This document shows positions 62,605 to 64,000 of a DNA stretch of 64,000 nucleotides, piece after piece. Origin of the DNA: Palsa-504 sp963800415. Lineage in GTDB: Bacteria > Actinomycetota > Actinomycetes > Streptosporangiales > Streptosporangiaceae. The DNA lies in the NCBI GenBank assembly GCA_963800415.1, contig CAWDBS010000036.1, positions 1 to 64,000 on the forward strand, given 5' to 3'. The position numbers and the translations under genes are program-made. Under the pieces are notes generated by a model that worked only from the letters and a program-made list of their open reading frames with translations, was not told the DNA's origin and made no database searches. How positions within the stretch are numbered: position 1 is the stretch's first letter; every line of letters begins with the position of its first letter.

Positions 62605-63414
62605 GTGAGAGCCGAAACAGCCGAGGCAGGCATCGAGTACGACGTGACCGGAGAGGGCCGGCCGGTGATCCTGCTGCACGGGTTCCCCGACTCAGGACGG
62701 CTGTGGCGCAACCAGGTCCCGGCCCTGGCCGGCGCCGGGTTCCAGGTCATCGTCCCTGACCTGCGCGGCTACGGGCGCTCGGACAAGCCCGGGACCGTTG
62801 ATTCGTATTCCTTTCCCTCGCTGGTGGGAGACGTCATGGCCGTCCTCGGCGATGCCGGGGCGGAGCGGGCCCATGTCGTGGGCCACGACTGGGGAGCGGC
62901 GCTGGGATGGGTATTCGCGTCGCTGGTCCCTGACCAGGTCGATCATCTCGCGGTGCTGTCGGTCGGCCACCCCGCGACGTTCCGAAGGACGCCGGAACAG
63001 CGCGAGAAGTCCTGGTACATGCTCTTGTTCCAGTTCGCCGGCGTCGCCGAGCAGTGGCTCAGCGACGACAACTGGGCCAACTTCCGCTCCTGGGCCCGCC
63101 ACCCTGACACCGAGGCCGTCATCACCGAACTGGAGGCCACGAAATCTCTGACGCCCGCTCTCAACTGGTACCGGGCCAACGTGCCTCCCGAGTCCTGGGT
63201 AGCGCCTCCCGTGGCGCTGCCGGCGGTGCAGGCGCCGACCATGGGGATATGGAGCAGCGGTGACATGGCCCTCACCGAGACACAGATGACCGATTCGGCC
63301 GAGAACGTGGCCGGGCCCTGGCGTTATGAACGCATCGACGGCCCCGGCCACTGGATGCAACTGGACGCTCCCGACACGATCAACCAGCTTCTCCTGGACT
63401 TCCTCCCCAGGTAG
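62605..63414 (+). CDS. Epoxide-hydrolase-type alpha/beta hydrolase
   Basis: The 269-aa product has VILLHGFPDSGRLWRNQVPA, VPDLRGYGRSDKP and nucleophile elbow HVVGHDWGAALGW with the Asp nucleophile of epoxide hydrolases and haloalkane dehalogenases. Acid SSGDMALTE and His IDGPGHWMQLDAPD complete the set. GTG 62605 is 10 bp after the FAD gene with AGGAG upstream. Together they suggest oxidation (epoxidation) followed by hydrolysis of one substrate. Confidence 0.88.
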   Translation: MRAETAEAGIEYDVTGEGRPVILLHGFPDSGRLWRNQVPALAGAGFQVIVPDLRGYGRSDKPGTVDSYSFPSLVGDVMAVLGDAGAERAHVVGHDWGAALGWVFASLVPDQVDHLAVLSVGHPATFRRTPEQREKSWYMLLFQFAGVAEQWLSDDNWANFRSWARHPDTEAVITELEATKSLTPALNWYRANVPPESWVAPPVALPAVQAPTMGIWSSGDMALTETQMTDSAENVAGPWRYERIDGPGHWMQLDAPDTINQLLLDFLPR

Positions 63415-63605
63415 ACGGCTTGGCCGGCTCAGGAGTTCTGTGCCCCGGCGGAAGCGGCGGGCTGGCAGTCCGGCCCGTGCTTATCGGCTGTCTCGCTTCG
63501 CCTGCCGGCGGGCACCGACGGCGCGGGTGCTTGCCGGGCGCTTCTGGGTGGCGGGCGAGCGTAGGGCACGGTCACCGGCGGGCGCTGCAGGGCGTGGCGG
63601 GGCGA

Positions 63606-64000
63606 TCAGGCGAAGGCGGCGGCCAGCGGGGTGAGGCGCAACACGTCCTCGGGGCCGGCCAGGTCGGGGAGGGAGACGAATACTGTCCGCACGCCGCGCT
63701 CGGCCAGCAGCCGGTAGCGGCCGATGTGGTCCTCGGCGGTGCCGGCGTGGTGGCGCTGGGCGAACGCCGCGGCGGTGGTCCTGCCGCGCAGTTTTTCCAC
63801 AATCGATCCGGCGTGCTCGCGGTCGCGGCCGATGACGGGGACGTCGAGCACGGTCACCTCGACCTGCGCGGGATCGCGCCCGGCCTGCAGGCAGTGCTGG
63901 CGCAAGATAGCGAGCTTGCGGTCCAGCGTGCCGACGTCGGAGGGAAGATTGCAGCCGTCGCCGAGCCTGGCGGCGATAGCCAGCGTGCGCTTCTCGCCGC
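63606..64000 (-). CDS. LLM-class flavin/F420-dependent oxidoreductase, partial (C-terminal part)
   Basis: The frame is open from the right edge and ends at 63606. It encodes AIAARLGDGCNLPSD, LAILRQHCLQAGRDPAQVEV, and C-terminal RYRLLAERGVRTVFVSLPDL with LRLTPLAAAFA. This is the end of a luciferase-like monooxygenase fold (F420-dependent subgroup likely). The 5' end is outside the window. Confidence 0.82.
   Translation of the reverse strand, partial: GEKRTLAIAARLGDGCNLPSDVGTLDRKLAILRQHCLQAGRDPAQVEVTVLDVPVIGRDREHAGSIVEKLRGRTTAAAFAQRHHAGTAEDHIGRYRLLAERGVRTVFVSLPDLAGPEDVLRLTPLAAAFA

Noticed and set aside
59853..62750. 965-codon open frame on the minus strand
   Set aside because: It runs antisense through the transposase, the IS end and the FAD gene. 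It has no domain character and is a GC-bias shadow.
1..64000. CRISPR arrays, tRNA and rRNA genes
   Set aside because: No regularly spaced repeat array, no T-loop GGTTCGAnTCC with cloverleaf context, and no rRNA-like segment were found by eye.

Overview
The window is very GC-rich (about 70% by eye) and uses GTG and TTG starts freely. It carries actinobacterial marker families: a MarP-type protease locus, LigD-type end-joining proteins, DUF1707, a deazaflavin (F420)-type reductase, TrpM, and a MurA with Asp in place of the catalytic Cys. It is most likely the chromosome of a filamentous or soil actinomycete, Streptosporangiales-like. That placement is inference. No tRNA, rRNA or CRISPR array was seen.

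Region 1 (1-17.6 kb) is mostly core-like. A DUF1998 helicase (5' partial, with one frameshift) is followed by about 1.26 kb without a convincing gene. Next comes a block resembling the Mycobacterium tuberculosis Rv3669-Rv3674c neighbourhood: holin-like membrane protein, EphE-like alpha/beta hydrolase (lacking its nucleophile), DUF309, MarP protease, CoA-type Nudix and endonuclease III. ComF-like PRTase, a polytopic membrane protein, a second Nudix, LigD ligase plus a separate LigD polymerase, DUF6918, MurA (C-to-D), a patatin phospholipase running into a FIST-domain remnant, and a Rieske oxygenase follow.

Region 2 (17.7-27.4 kb) is full of damaged genes. It holds DUF6328, a DesK/NarL-type two-component pair, a membrane protein, a LacI regulator, a sugar isomerase truncated at an insertion sequence, a truncated Gfo/Idh oxidoreductase and a SulP transporter. 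At least eleven apparent single-base frameshifts occur here. Either this is a low-accuracy assembly segment or it is decaying DNA. The LacI/isomerase intergenic region still carries two LacI-type operators.

Region 3 (27.4-43.6 kb) is accessory. It has an MFS exporter, three pore-loop membrane proteins with three different selectivity-filter sequences, a CBS protein, and a small winged-helix regulator present as a 239-bp near-identical inverted duplication. It also has an unrecognised HEIGH zincin-like protein, several gene fragments (SDR, class II glutamine amidotransferase, tyrosine recombinase, ECF sigma) and three perfect TTATNCACA DnaA-type boxes upstream of a secreted NlpC/P60 protein.

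Region 4 (43.7-64 kb) has an RHH/PIN toxin-antitoxin pair, a tryptophanase-family lyase, a monooxygenase-MarR operon, a GlcG/PEP-mutase operon, an aminotransferase and a three-subunit molybdenum hydroxylase (M-S-L). It continues with trpM-trpB-trpA, in which trpB has lost its whole centre, then DUF2252, a MalT-type LuxR gene reduced to its two ends, and an O-methyltransferase. An IS with clear 16-bp inverted repeats and a 6-bp target duplication sits immediately upstream of an FAD oxidoreductase/epoxide-hydrolase pair. The window ends in a partial LLM flavin oxidoreductase.

No single unmistakable new system was found. The strongest leads are the HEIGH protein, the convergent inverted wHTH duplication, the pore-protein cluster with aberrant filters, and the repeated pattern of internal-deletion pseudogenes (trpB, LuxR) and fragment junctions.
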